The position numbers and the translations under genes are program-made. The notes under the pieces were generated by a model. The model was not told the origin of the DNA. It saw only the letters and a program-made list of their open reading frames with translations, and made no database searches. Source: Chara braunii (lineage: Eukaryota; Streptophyta; Charophyceae; Charales; Characeae). From it: a stretch of DNA of 40,441 nt. The stretch is taken from NCBI GenBank assembly GCA_003427395.1, contig BFEA01000372.1, positions 857,959 to 898,399 of the forward strand, read 5' to 3'. How positions within the stretch are numbered: position 1 is the first letter of the stretch; every line of letters begins with the position of its first letter. Positions 17,930 to 28,323 of the stretch are shown piece after piece.

Positions 17930-18690
17930 GAGTGGCGACAACAAGGAAAGGCACAACTTCCCCGATCTTCGATGAAATCGGGCTGGGTAAAAGTTGGAGT
18001 CGAGGTTTTAGGTTAGGGCGAGTTGATTGGCGGGGTCAGAATGGAGAATGGAGGAGTGTGAGGAGGAACAGGAGAGAAAGGGGATGTGCTGTAGTGAGGC
18101 GATGGCGGAAACAAAGGAGGAAGAAAGTTAGTATTACTCATATGGAGGGCGATTTTGACAAGGGAAGTTAGTAGGTATGGGTTTTTCGGCAGGGCGAATC
18201 TACTGGAGGGGTTAAAATGACGAAAGGATTAATGTAGGAAGGGATTAGTGGGGAAGATGGTGCGTGGATATGGCGATGGATGAGAAGAGGTGAAGGAGGG
18301 AAGAGGGCATAACTCGCTTAATTCATGACGGAATCATGCGAGAAAGAATGTGAATCTGATGTTTTTGACCCGGGCGAGTATGTTTCTGAAGTTAGAATTT
18401 GTAAAAAGTTAGTAAATCAGGAGTTCGTAAGGAGTAGATGTGCACAGGAGATGGCGGGAACGAGAGGAAGAGAGATGAAAAAATGTTGAACTCGCCCATT
18501 TCCTAACGAAATAAGGCGAGGAAAGAAGAGACTTGGGGGTTTTAGGGTCGGGCGATTCCATTTTTGAGGTTAGTTTTGGTGGAAAATTAGTATTGAAGAA
18601 GTTAGGAGAAGAAAGTTGTGCGCCAGGGTATGGAGGAGGAAGCGACGAAGGAGGAACTGTGGAAGAAAGTTAGCTATTCGTCGTTTCTCG
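17930..18690. repeat. Diverged tandem satellite, about 178-bp unit, about 4-5 units
   Basis: Related purine-rich units have anchor points near 17947, 18120, 18302, 18478 and 18662 (spacings about 173-184). Each holds a GGCG-rich, AGGAGG(A)-rich stretch, a C-rich short palindrome such as CTCGCCCATTTC...GAAATAAGGCGAG (unit 4) or CCCGAT...ATCGGG (unit 1), then a GGTTAG/GTTAGT segment. Copies are strongly diverged. Confidence 0.6.
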
Positions 18691-18969
18691 ATCGTTTTCG
18701 ATGGTTGAAAGGACGATTTTTGAGTTTTGATACATCTTGAATCGAAAGACCAACCTGGATTTGTGCCCAACGGACTAGGTTGGGAGGTGCGAGCATTCCT
18801 GGTTGCGCAATGATATGGTGAAAAACAGGTGAGAAAAAGGGGGGGGGGGGGTGACACTGTTGATGATCGGAGTTCACCTCCTCGACACTATGGTACCCCT
18901 CCTCACGCGGTGGCTCCTTCTCCTTCTCCAGGGCGGTACTCCTCTTCTTCATAGGGCCGCAACGATCTG

Positions 18970-18972
<3 letters not shown>

Positions 18973-19044
<72 letters not shown>

Positions 19045-19179
19045 NNNNNNNNNNNNNNNNNNNNNNNNNNNNNNNNNNNNNNNNNNNNNNNNNNNNNNNN
19101 NNNNNNNNNNNNNNNNNNNNNNNNNNNNNNNNNNNNNNNNNNNNNNNNNNNNNNNNNNNNNNNNNNNNNNNNNNNNNNN

Positions 19180-19250
<71 letters not shown>

Positions 19251-19260
19251 GAGAGAGAGA
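18973..19260. repeat. (GA)n microsatellite containing a 135-base N gap
   Basis: (GA)n at 18973-19044, N at 19045-19179, (AG)n at 19180-19260. The gap lies inside one dinucleotide tract, so its real size is unknown. Long ORFs reading RERERE or SLSLSL here are artefacts. Confidence 0.97.
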
Positions 19261-20700
19261 TGTATCCTTCCGTGTTTCAGCGGAGGATTTATTCTCGTTT
19301 TGCACAAAGAAGCGGGTTTGTGAAGCTCTCACCCATCGAAAATGACGTACCACTCGGTGACTGAGTTTGCCAGACGAATCTTCCCATATTCAAAAGGAAG
19401 ATTCATTGTGTTTTGTAGTACGGGCGAGTCACCTTGTCGGAGACTTAGCTGTTTAGTATGGTAACAAAAACGACTTTTATCGGCTTCGCTGCAGGGACTG
19501 CTTGGAGGAATAAAATGTATTCTTCCCGCGGTATGGCGAAAGGTTTGGGCCGACTTTGCTTATCCTGTAGAGAGAGACAAGGGAGGAGTGGGGGTCAATG
19601 AGATTGGAACGTGCTTACCTGTTCGATCGGACTTGGGCTTAGAAAGGTGCATACCCGTCACGGTTGAGGAGTCAGCGACAACAGGATATGGGTCAAGAGG
19701 AGGACTTGCCTGTAGGTCGAGGCGTTGTCCTCTCTCGTTAGTCAAAGCGGTGAGGGAATGATCGTAAGATTGCAAAGTCTGTTCGCTGGTCAACACATTG
19801 CTTAGTACGGACCATATCCCATGAAATAGTATGAGCCCAATTGATTATAGGTGTGCCGTTTGGCTTGAATACCACTCTTCGTACCGACCTACGCACACAG
19901 GGAGACCGATTATAAGGGACTGCAGACTCACAGGTGGACCAGCATGCAACCCGCCTGATGGGTTGAAGAGAGCAACAGGCCAGTAGTAAGGGAGGGGTTT
20001 GGCCGGGAGCCGGTGCGTTATCCGTACGGGTTACCTGGAGTAATTTCCAGACTCCTCTATAGCCGGGGCATTTCAGGTCACATGCTGAAGGGTGGTTGGG
20101 TTCTTTCGAAGGAGGGGGTTGTTGTTGCGAATTGAAAGGTCATCAGAGAATCAAGGCGGTTTGTCTTTTGTTGACCAAGTTGAGCTACAATTCTGACCGC
20201 TATTATGGGGCCCTCAGGCGATGGAAGATATCAAGGCCCTCTCCTGGGAGTTGAGTCTGAGCGCACCATCCTGGGATCTGAGAGACTAAATCAATCTACT
20301 TCTGCCCTTCTTACTCTAAGTCTAGTCTATTGGTTCTGAGAGGAAGGCGGCAGGCGGGGTTGCAACCCGTAGGACCGCAGCAAGACTCTGTGGGAAGTCC
20401 ACTCACTGATTGTGGGAGCTCTGCCGGAACCTAGGCGAGGTTCTGGAGGCAGGGAACCATCAGGTATATCTCTTTCTGTCTGTATAACCCCATAGTACCC
20501 TGTTTGCCTATCTCCTTTTAGTTTGACTGATGTATGCATGAGATTGCCCCTATAACTTTGCTTTCTTTCAGGACTTAGTAATCAGACTTAATGAAAGGAA
20601 TGTGCGAGAGTGAAGCATAAATTTCAGTTTTATTTTGATTGAAAGCAGACAAACGAACAAACTAGGGGAAGGTAGGAAGAAGACAGACTGCATGCGTTTG
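19261..20700. other. No gene recognised
   Basis: Contains a small hairpin (GAATCTTCCC...GGAAGATTC, 19375-19405). No coding signal in any frame beyond short chance ORFs. The base composition changes from GC-rich in the retroelement to AT-richer from about 20.5 kb. Confidence 0.4.
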
Positions 20701-20712
20701 ACCGGGTCAACC

Positions 20713-21273
20713 AAGGACTGGGCATTGTTTCTAAGCTGAATGACCCGGTTGCTATGTTTATTTTATGAGGGTTTGCCTGATATGAAGGGTTTAAGTTATT
20801 GTTTTGTTCTGAGGGAGGATCTTAGTCTAAGGCTGAGCATTGTTTCTAAGTTGAATGGTTTAGCCTGAAAACCACGCACATAAGTACAACCTGAGTATAA
20901 AAGGAAGTACTTTACTTATATTTGCATGTGAACTGACAGTTGGGCATTGTTTTCAAGCCGAATGGTCCAACGCTAAGCCATATCACTAAGAAAAAAAGAG
21001 AAATTACAGAGTATAATAGGAAATAGTCTGGGCAAGCTGAACATTGTTTCCAAGCCGAATGATTCAGTCCCCTACCCATATTTGTTTTTCTTTTGAGAAC
21101 AAAGTCAGAAAGTTATTAAAATTTGGATATCAAACAGTTCAGGGCGGCTAGGCATTGTTTCCAAGCCGAATGGTCTAGCCAAATGCTCAAAGAAGAGAGA
21201 AGTAGTAGTGCAACTTGTTCGTGTATATCCTAAGGCACGCTGAACATTATTTCCAAACCAAATGGTCTAACAT
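20713..21273 (+). repeat. Array of six hairpin repeats with conserved apical sequence
   Basis: The core CATTGTTTCYAAGCYGAATG occurs six times at 92-118-bp spacing: 20713-20750, 20830-20866, 20939-20971, 21037-21067, 21146-21180 and 21237-21273. CATT pairs with AATG to close a 12-nt loop. Outside it each copy has a different but self-complementary basal stem: AGGCTGAG/TTTAGCCT, GTTGG/CCAAC, CTGAA/TTCAG, GGCTAG/CTAGCC. The first and last copies pair less well. Sequence between hairpins is not conserved. No known RNA family comes to mind. Confidence 0.75.
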
Positions 21274-21574
21274 TATGCCATATGTGAGTTGGGTATAAGG
21301 GTTGAATTACTTGAGGAGTCATGAACTATCTAATATGAATTGACTTTGGGATGGTGAGAGTACTTACCTTTGTGTTTTGGCCTGCATGTGACTGAGTGAG
21401 ATTACTACTTAGTCTGAGTTTCAGTTTGATAGGTAGTTGCTTTAGATGTTCGCCACGTGCTAGAGCCATAGAAGTTAATTTCAATTTCTGCATTTTCTGG
21501 GCTAAGTTTATTTTTACTTAGATCGATTCCTGCATTTTCTGGGATCATTTATTATACTTGGTCTTGTATAAATT

Positions 21575-21955
21575 TTGGTAAGCCACTTTCTCTAAGGGAA
21601 GCGCTGCCGAAATTTCTACAAAACCAAGGAGTTAGTCAGATTTTGTCTTTTTCAGGATCTAGTTTTTCTGATTTTTTTGCCTAATAAAAATATAAAAAAA
21701 CTCATTTTCTAAAGGGAGTGTTGCCCAATTTTTTGTTAAATCAGGGAGTTAGACAAAATTGGACCTTGGGAAATCAAAGTCATTTTAGATTATGAACTTA
21801 GCTTTGTATAAATCTTGGAATAACATTTTCCATACGGGAAGCGTTGCCAAAATTTTCTTAGTCTAGAGGAGTTAGATTGTATTTTGACAGGTGGCAATTC
21901 GGGTGGTCCACTCTATATAGAGGAAGATTCTGCCAAAAATTTACCTTTCCATTAG
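21575..21955 (+). repeat. Second array: about 120-bp stem-loop repeats
   Basis: Three clear units and one partial contain a T-rich segment, GGGARGYGYTGCC at 21592, 21710 and 21831 or so, and AGGAGTTAG downstream. Units 1 and 3 can form AAATTTTGG/CCGAAATTT-type stems around an inner TTTC...GGGAA hairpin. In unit 2 the inner stem is CATTTTC/GGGAGTG, with G-T wobbles. A fourth degenerate unit ends near 21955. It lies directly downstream of the first hairpin array. Confidence 0.6.
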
Positions 21956-23374
21956 GCATTGGTTTAGGGGTAGACTTAGGATTAGTTAAGTAAAATGACT
22001 CTTGGTGGAATTGTGATATAGAGATTACTCTCGATTTGGACTCATAGATTTAGTTTGGGGATTGACTTGTCTTGTGTTACAGGTTCTCTTGAACGTCTGA
22101 TTCAAAGTCATGATTAGATCTAGCTTGATCCTACAAGGATCACTTTTTGTTATCACCGATAACAGGTCGGTTGCCGATTCGTCGGCTTACGATTCAACTC
22201 CAATCCGCTCTTGCCACTTAACCTAAAGGTTTTAGCCCTGTGGTTTGAAATGTTTCATTGTGTTTTTACCCGGACTTTATTGAATGGTCATTTAACAAAG
22301 GTACTGAGTATTTTATTGCTGGAAGGGTGCGCTAAGGTTGAGGTTTGTGTGGCTAAAACAAGGGGTGTGAGCGCAGAGAATGGTTGAAGTTGACCCCGTG
22401 TAGTGCATGGACTTTGGTTGAATCTTTGATGTGATTGCAGGTATGTTTGGTGATTCGGACTTTGGATTTGACTGTCTGCGCTCATATACATATATATGGC
22501 TGAGATGAGCCCCACAGTGATTGTGAGAAGTGATCGTCACATATTTATAACCTTTATATATATATGTAAATACATATGTCTTGGGTGTTTTCGCGCGGCC
22601 TACCGTGATCGCGTGTAAGGATTAAACAAATTATGTTTTTGCGAGAAAAGGGAGATCCCCTTTTAGCCTTTGCTCTTTATGATTTATATGGTTGGACGCT
22701 GTAGTCCGTGACAAACGTCAAAGTCAAAGCCCTTGATTTCTCTCCAGCCCCTAGATGATGGAGTTGGTTTCCAAGGCAATAAGAGACGATTGTCACCACA
22801 GGTATGAACCTGTGTACCACCCACTCTCTGCAGGGTGCAGAAGAGGGTGTGGTTTTCAACCGCACTTGACGGTTGTCCAGCGTCGAGAGATCAATCCTTC
22901 AAGGCGCGTGTCAGTCGACACTTGAGTGTCGAATGCGACCCTCGAGATCAACGAAGACCGCATGAGTATGGGTACTACATAGTACGTCATCATTGCGACC
23001 GCTTGCGTACGCTTTCATTGCGAGTCGATATAAGTTAGCCCTGCGTCTGCGCGATTTTATACTAAGTCTCGCGCACGACGCCTATCCGATTTCCGCATCG
23101 GAAAGTTATGGGATGGCTAGTAAGGGACTAGGAGTGTTGTCGTGTTGTTTGTTCAGTGTCGTCCTGTATAAGTATATGTACGTGCGTGTGTGTGTGTGTT
23201 TTGTTTTTATGTTCTTTATAGTGGTGTGCGTGTGGCGTGTGGGATGCGTCCTAGTCGACCGGCGATGAGTCGCGCTTGGGACCTCAACTGCCCCAAGATG
23301 CAAGCTCGTGTGCGGGTCCGATAGAGGTGTAATACCGCGCGTACCCCCTATGCTACAGCGAACGAGTAACGCCC
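21956..23374. other. Non-coding with several short perfect palindromes
   Basis: No gene seen. Hairpins: GTTATC-ACC-GATAAC near 22149-22163; CACAGGT-ATGA-ACCTGTG near 22797-22814, followed at once by a longer imperfect hairpin (ACCACCCACTCT...AGAGGGTGTGGT); and TCGACACT-TG-AGTGTCGA at 22915-22932. A (TA)n run lies at about 22557-22567 and a short (GT)n at about 23185-23200. Confidence 0.5.
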
Positions 23375-23671
23375 TCGACTGGTCCACCTCTACGATTGCA
23401 ACTGATCAACCTTCGTATTGTGGACTGATAGCTCGACGGGGATACGCCCACCGAAGGGAGGTGATAGCTCCCGCAAGGTGGAGGTAAGTCGTGCCTCGCG
23501 TAGGCCCTATCCTGTTCTAGGGGCTCACGAGAGGTATGGCTGGCGCACTCGGCCGGAGCGGTTTGCGGAATCTCCATATGCATTTGCGATGAGGACCAGA
23601 CTGACTCCTGCGTGACGCGGCCGTGAGGGTCCCGCGCTGCCTTGGGCGATGCCGGACCGATGCGCTCGACA
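23375..23671 (+). repeat. Retroelement leader repeat, copy 2 (isolated)
   Basis: Nearly identical to 3071-3370, including the GAG|GTAAGT donor (23481-23489) and the terminal ATG context, but followed by unrelated sequence, and the ATG frame closes after five codons. No LTR or gag-pol accompanies it here. It is either a fragment of a related element or a mobile unit of its own. Confidence 0.8.
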
Positions 23672-23753
23672 CCGTAGCAGCCACATCCGTGCTCAAGCCT
23701 CCAACGAAGGAACATGCGGGAGCTGCACCCACCAGCATGTGCAATACCTGCTA

Positions 23754-23878
23754 CAGCAGGTGGGCGATACCAGCCAGGGGTCAGCCGGTAGCATACAGCA
23801 GGTGGGCGATACCGGCCAGGGGTCAGCCGGTAGCATACAACAGGTGGGCGATACAGGTCAGGGTCAGCTGGTAGCATC
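23754..23878. repeat. 42-bp tandem repeat, three copies
   Basis: CARCAGGTGGGCGATAC ... GGTCAGCYGGTAGCAT begins at 23754, 23796 and 23838. Part of the unit (CCAGGGGTCAGCTGGTAGCAT) recurs at 24125-24145, at the junction between the two downstream SINE copies, so this unit took part in the duplication. Confidence 0.9.
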
Positions 23879-24116
23879 AGGACCGAGCTTCAAGTTGTTC
23901 GATGGGCCAGTCACTGTGCCTCCCCTCCGGTCCCCTCCCCCTATGAACATCAGCAGTCTCTTCTCAATGCCACTCAGGGGGACCAACGACATATCTCTAC
24001 GTGGCGGGCGCCAAGCTTACCCAGGAAGGTGCATGAGGCCAATGGGGATTGAACCCAAGACCTCCTGAATGCCACTTGTGTGCCTTCCCAACTGAGCTAG
24101 GCCGCTGGATGTTTGG
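23861..24116 (-). mobile_element. tRNA-derived SINE, copy 1
   Basis: On the - strand it begins with a tRNA-like head: an A box TAGCTCAGTTGG (complement of 24088-24099) and a B box GGGTTCAATCC (complement of 24046-24056), in a context resembling a tRNA with weak acceptor pairing. An unrelated body follows. The same roughly 250-bp unit is repeated directly downstream. The weak acceptor stem and long body argue against a functional tRNA gene. Confidence 0.75.
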
Positions 24117-24127
24117 TTCCCCTGCCA

Positions 24128-24376
24128 GGGGTCAGCTGGTAGCATCGGGACCGAGCTTGTTCGATGGGCCAGTCACTGTGCCTCCCCTCCGGTCCCCTCC
24201 CGCTATGAACATCAGCAGTCTCTTCTCAATGCCACTTAGGGGGACCAACGGCATATCTCTACGTGTCGAGCGCCAAGCTTGCCCATGAAGGTGCATGAGG
24301 CCAATGGGGATTGAACCCAAGACCTCCTGAATGCCACTTGTGTGCCTTCCCAACTGAGATAGGCCGCTGGATGTTG
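24128..24376 (-). mobile_element. tRNA-derived SINE, copy 2
   Basis: A tandem duplicate of the preceding SINE with few differences, including a 3-5-nt deletion near 24152 and a changed A box (TATCTCAGTTGG, complement of 24350-24361). B box intact at 24308-24318. Tandem orientation with part of the 42-bp unit between the copies suggests duplication by unequal exchange and not two insertions. Confidence 0.75.
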
Positions 24377-24411
24377 GATTTCCTCCCCCTTCTCTCGATT
24401 CACCACTACTC

Positions 24412-24515
24412 CTAAGGGCCAGATCCCACTAGCCCCTATTGTTCATGTCTGACCGTTGATCTTCGTAATCGAGGGTGAAAAATGAATAATCCAGGGTAGT
24501 GGGATCTGACCCTAA
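24412..24515. mobile_element. MITE-like foldback element A
   Basis: Terminal inverted repeats of about 22 bp: CTAAGGGCCAGATCCCACTA at the left and its near complement (GTAGTGGGATCTGACCCTAAG region, 24497-24516) at the right. About 104 bp, no ORF. The ends resemble those of the elements at 34975 and 35453 (GGTCCCAC motif). Confidence 0.7.
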
Positions 24516-24623
24516 GCCTTTCACAAAGTCCTTCTGGACATCCGTTAAAATTGGAACGATACAGAGAAGGCCTTCCACAAACAACTCAGAGTCTATTATT
24601 TTTCGGACGCAACAAGGAGTGCG

Positions 24624-24718
24624 CCGCACCACTCGCCAAACGTCGACATTTTGAATGTACAGGGACTACCACTTTGTTAAAATACATTCATGTTGTTGGT
24701 GCTTGGCGAGTTGTGCGG
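24624..24718. mobile_element. Foldback element B
   Basis: Arms of about 36 nt, starting CCGCACCACTCGCCAA and ending TTGGCGAGTTGTGCGG, pair with about ten mismatches around a 23-nt loop. The innermost TGAATGTA/TACATTCA is perfect. Non-coding. Confidence 0.7.
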
Positions 24719-25131
24719 GAGTGCCTAACAGTTCATTCAATTAATTAATTTGTGTGCCCTCGTACGACCTTCCCCGGTAGGGCTGGCCGCACTACGGGTA
24801 GTCACCAAATTCGTAAAATAGAGAGGATGGAAAAATGCATTTCCCGCTAGAATGTGGAAAGATATGCCCGCCACAGTTTTCGTCTTTTTCGCATGCGGTG
24901 ATTGGCCCCGCGCATTCGTCTTTTTGGCCGTCGAATGTTGACCAACGCGTCTCTTCCGTTCCGGTTGGGGCGGGGAATTTGACGGTGGTTGTGTGGCGAT
25001 GTGGGCGGGGTGGACGCGAGAGGGAGGGAGGGGGGGTCTCGTCGGGCACGTTTGGCGGAGGGCGGGGGCCCCGAACGGAGAATGGTTTGGGCGGGCGCAC
25101 GTGGAAACGGTCCTAGCCATGATCGATCCAC

Positions 25132-25387
25132 GTGTCAGCCATAGCCTACACGGCGGGAGTTTTTTCAAGTAGGCGGGAAGTTGCCGCCGCTTACAGCCTA
25201 AACGAAATATTGAGAGGGTGGGGAGGCGAAGAGGGGAGTTCTGGCGCGCAATGTCGAAATTACCGTAGGAGGCGGAAGAGAAGAGCGGAGTTTTGGCGCC
25301 AGATATCGAAACTTCACCGATCGAACTGCGTTGCATCCCGCCGCACAGCCCGGCCCTCATCGTATTGCTTCAAGAGATATAAACACC
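25132..25387. other. No gene recognised
   Basis: GC-rich DNA with two similar GGCG-rich segments (GTTTTGGCGCCAGATATCGAAA and GTTCTGGCGCGCAATGTCGAAA, 45-60 bp apart). The ORF on + (25132-25518) runs into the TGTC repeat and has no recognisable domain. Confidence 0.35.
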
Positions 25388-25427
25388 ATCTGTCTGTCTG
25401 TCTTGTCTTGTATTGTCTGTCTTGTAT

Positions 25428-25466
<39 letters not shown>

Positions 25467-25470
25467 GTGG
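25388..25470. repeat. (TGTC)n microsatellite
   Basis: Interrupted CTGT/TGTC tetranucleotide repeats. ORFs across it on both strands are low-complexity artefacts. Confidence 0.95.
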
Positions 25471-25547
25471 GTGGCCATCTCTGGTCGTTCTCTCCGTCTC
25501 GCCATCGTCTCTCTCTAGCTCTCTTTTTGCTTCTATGGAGACTGAAG

Positions 25548-25662
25548 GCGTTGCTCCACTACTCTTCAAATGTGCAAAATGAGAAGGCATCTTCCCCTAG
25601 AACATGGAAAGATACACCACCATATTCTGTGTCTTTTGTGCATGTGTAGAGTAGGGGAGCCA
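25548..25662. mobile_element. Foldback element C, copy 1
   Basis: Ends GCTCCACTACTC and GAGTAGGGGAGC are inverted. The interior CTAGAACATGGAAAGATACACC is shared with the element at 30953 and, in more diverged form, with 24840-24875 (CTAGAATGTGGAAAGATATGCC). It is a small dispersed family without coding capacity. Confidence 0.75.
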
Positions 25663-26159
25663 GGCCCTGAGGATTGCGCATTTGCGAGAACAAGAATGGG
25701 GTGTCGTGCACGGCGACCGGTAGTTCCCGATGATCATGATGAGGTATACCGCAGCCGATCGGTCGTTGCTTTGCGGTCGTTGTTGATGTCCGTCTATCGT
25801 CCGGCGTTTACTCGAAGACGAAAGCCGTGAGACGAGGTGGGGGGGGATCAGCATCCGGTCCTTGTGTGCGAGCATCGTTGACGCCAGCTGACGGCTGATG
25901 CCGGTCTCTTATCGACTTCTGGAACGTAGGAGGTCTGTTCCTTCTCCCCTGGCCCTACCCAGCATTACCGCAACCATTTCCACCTCATTGGCGTTCTCCT
26001 CTCCTTGTTTCGTTTGCTTTGATTTCCGGCCAGCGAGTAGTCATAGTCTATCATCTGAAACCTCTGCATCCGCCCTGTGCGTGCTCTACAAACTCAATTA
26101 AGCTCGGCGCGCTCTGCAAGTCGCATCTAGATCTGGCCTACAGGGCTCTGACTACGTCT

Positions 26160-26361
26160 GTTCTTTGTCTTCCCTTTTCTTCTTCCTCCTCCTCCTCCTC
26201 CTCTTCTTCTCTCCTCTTTCCCCTCTTCCGGCTCTTCTTCCTCCTCCTCTTTCTTCTTTGTCTTCTTCTTCTTCTTCTTCTTCTTCTTTCCTCTTCTCTC
26301 TCTCTCCCTTTCTCGTTCTGTTCTTTATCTCCCCTTTCCTTCTTGTTCTTCTTCCTTCCTT

Positions 26362-26408
<47 letters not shown>

Positions 26409-26412
26409 TCCT
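26160..26412. repeat. Polypyrimidine tract (TTC, CTC and TC runs)
   Basis: About 250 bp almost free of purines on the + strand, ending in a pure (TC)n of about 40 bp. Possible triplex-forming or simple-sequence DNA. ORFs on both strands are compositional artefacts. Confidence 0.95.
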
Positions 26413-28043
26413 TCGAGTCTGGACGATTCTCTTGACATTCCTGGGCCAATCAACCTTGGGGAACTCGGACGCGAAATTTCACTGTACACGTGTCCTTCGC
26501 AGCGTGCTTGGCACTGTACAGTTGTCCTTTGGACGACTGCACACGTCTCTTCCGCACTGTTGTCTGTTGTGCTCCAGTTGGATTCGTCGAAACAGGGATC
26601 CCTTGTTTCCACTGTACACCTGCCCTTAGCTAGGTTTTCTAGTATTGTCTTCATCAATCCGGGTCTTGGTGCCAGGTGTCCGCTGCGCACGTATTTGGGC
26701 TATCCGCTTGTCCATGTTCACCGCTGCTGTCTGTACCCATCGCAATTCTGCGGCATCGTGATTCCACGTGCCCATCACTATTTTCTGATCGGTCTATCTT
26801 CGCTTGTGTTCAGGTGGTGGGTCTGATCGTACTTTGTCGTGTCGAGGAGAGGTGAATCGTAATTAAATCAATCAATCCCTCATTTACATCTCGCGCATTC
26901 TAGAAAAATCCACATTCAATGAAAACTCCTCCCCTCTGTATTGACCCCCCAACCTTGGAAACAAAGAAGCAAAACATACCTCAATGAGAAGGATCGAATC
27001 GGGTGCGATTAGTTCGCCTCTTATGTCTCATTGCCGACGGCGCGGATGGGACGGAAGTCCACTAGTTCACATCTAAAAGCCGGTTTGCGTCTGTAATATT
27101 GGTGTATTAATTCTCAGGAAGCCGCGAGAAGGGGAGGAAAGGAGGAGGGAGAGAGGGAGAGAGGGAGGGCATACAGTGGGAGAGGTATGGGGGAGAGGAT
27201 ATCCCGCATTCTCATCGGTTGATCGGTTCTTAAGAAGGTTGTGCTTTTGGGTCATAAGTCACATGCGTCAGATGAGCTGATTGATTGATTGATCGATAGA
27301 GTGATGCAGTAAGACGTAAAAGGCGGGCGCTTTTTCGCGCGAAGCGGCGGGGGAGGGGGCAGCAGATAAGTGGGTGGGTGAGAGAGGCGAGGCGGTGGGA
27401 GGGGGGCCCGTGTTTCTTCATCGATATTCCTCTTATCTGTTTTCGTTGTTATCATAAGGCTGTGAAGGTCGTCGTTGGCGGCGCGATGGACCCGGCTGCG
27501 GCGATCGACGGCTTGGCGCGCTATGGTACCGGTGAAGTACAACTTGGGGGAGAAGCCGCAGGAGAGCGGCTGAATGGCGACTGCATGGCAACCACGTGGA
27601 GCGATGGCTATGGTGGCCGGTGGGACACGTGGGCTGATTGCTATCGCGGCCTGTGGGACACGTGGGCCGACGGTAGCGAAGATGGAGCTTGTGGTGATCG
27701 ATATGGCGGCCCAGCTGATCGATGTTGCGACGAAAAAAATGAGGGGACGGCGATCACGACGGCTATGGCTATGGTGGGTGAGGAACCGTTGTCACTTCTT
27801 GGAGGAGGAAGGAGAAGATGTGCAGGTTGCTGGGGTGATGGCTATGATGAAGGTGAAGGAGCCGGATCTAGCGAGTCATTGCGTGGGGAGAAGTCGGTGA
27901 ATGACGGAGTGGGAGGGCGGGTATCAATGGCGAACGGCGTTGGAGAGGAGAGAAGAGGGAGTAACAGCGCGTGGAGAGATGCCTGTGGTTGCGGGCGGGC
28001 ACGCCGCCTAACACGGCGTCTGTATCCATTTTCCGGTTCCTTC
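26413..28043. other. No gene recognised; short direct repeats
   Basis: CACTGTACA occurs at 26480, 26512 and 26610 in related contexts (CACTGTACACGTGTCC, CACTGTACAGTTGTCC, CACTGTACACCTGCCC). An open + frame from about 27486 to 28205 is Gly/Asp/Trp-rich, contains imperfect repeats (GGRWDTWAD twice) and lacks any domain. I do not call it a gene. Confidence 0.4.
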
Positions 28044-28107
28044 ATGGCTGCGGTGGTGCTCTGTGTCTTTCTCTGCTGCTGTGCAAGCAATGCTTTCTCT
28101 GACAAAG
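28044..28107 (+). CDS. Candidate first coding exon with signal peptide
   Basis: ATG GCT GCG... encodes MAAVVLCVFLCCCASNAFSDK, which has the hydrophobic core and small-residue cleavage site (SNA-F) of a secretory signal peptide. It is followed immediately by a good donor, AAAG|GTCAGT, at 28107/28108. A phase-1 intron after a signal-peptide exon is a common eukaryotic arrangement. The supposed intron opens into (TG)n and (GA)n repeats, and I could not find the next exon in the window. The same frame is open upstream, so a longer start is possible. Confidence 0.3.
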
Positions 28108-28149
28108 GTCAGTTAACCTATCTGTGCGTGCGTGTGGGCCCCAGCGTGC

Positions 28150-28319
<170 letters not shown>

Positions 28320-28323
<4 letters not shown>

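Noticed and set aside
18851-19345. ORFs across the N gap
   Set aside because: Made of GA repeat and unknown bases.
20713-21273. CRISPR array
   Set aside because: Repeats are about 20 bp with varying flanks at uneven 92-118-bp spacing, in a eukaryotic context; hairpin array is the better reading.
23649-24068. 139-codon + ORF
   Set aside because: Open only because the 42-bp unit is a multiple of three; runs antisense into the SINE.
24030-24110. Genuine tRNA gene on the - strand
   Set aside because: A and B boxes are good, but acceptor and anticodon stems do not pair convincingly, and the unit is part of a duplicated 250-bp SINE.
25132-25518. 128-codon + ORF with cysteine/leucine-rich end
   Set aside because: The tail is the TGTC repeat and the rest has no recognisable family.
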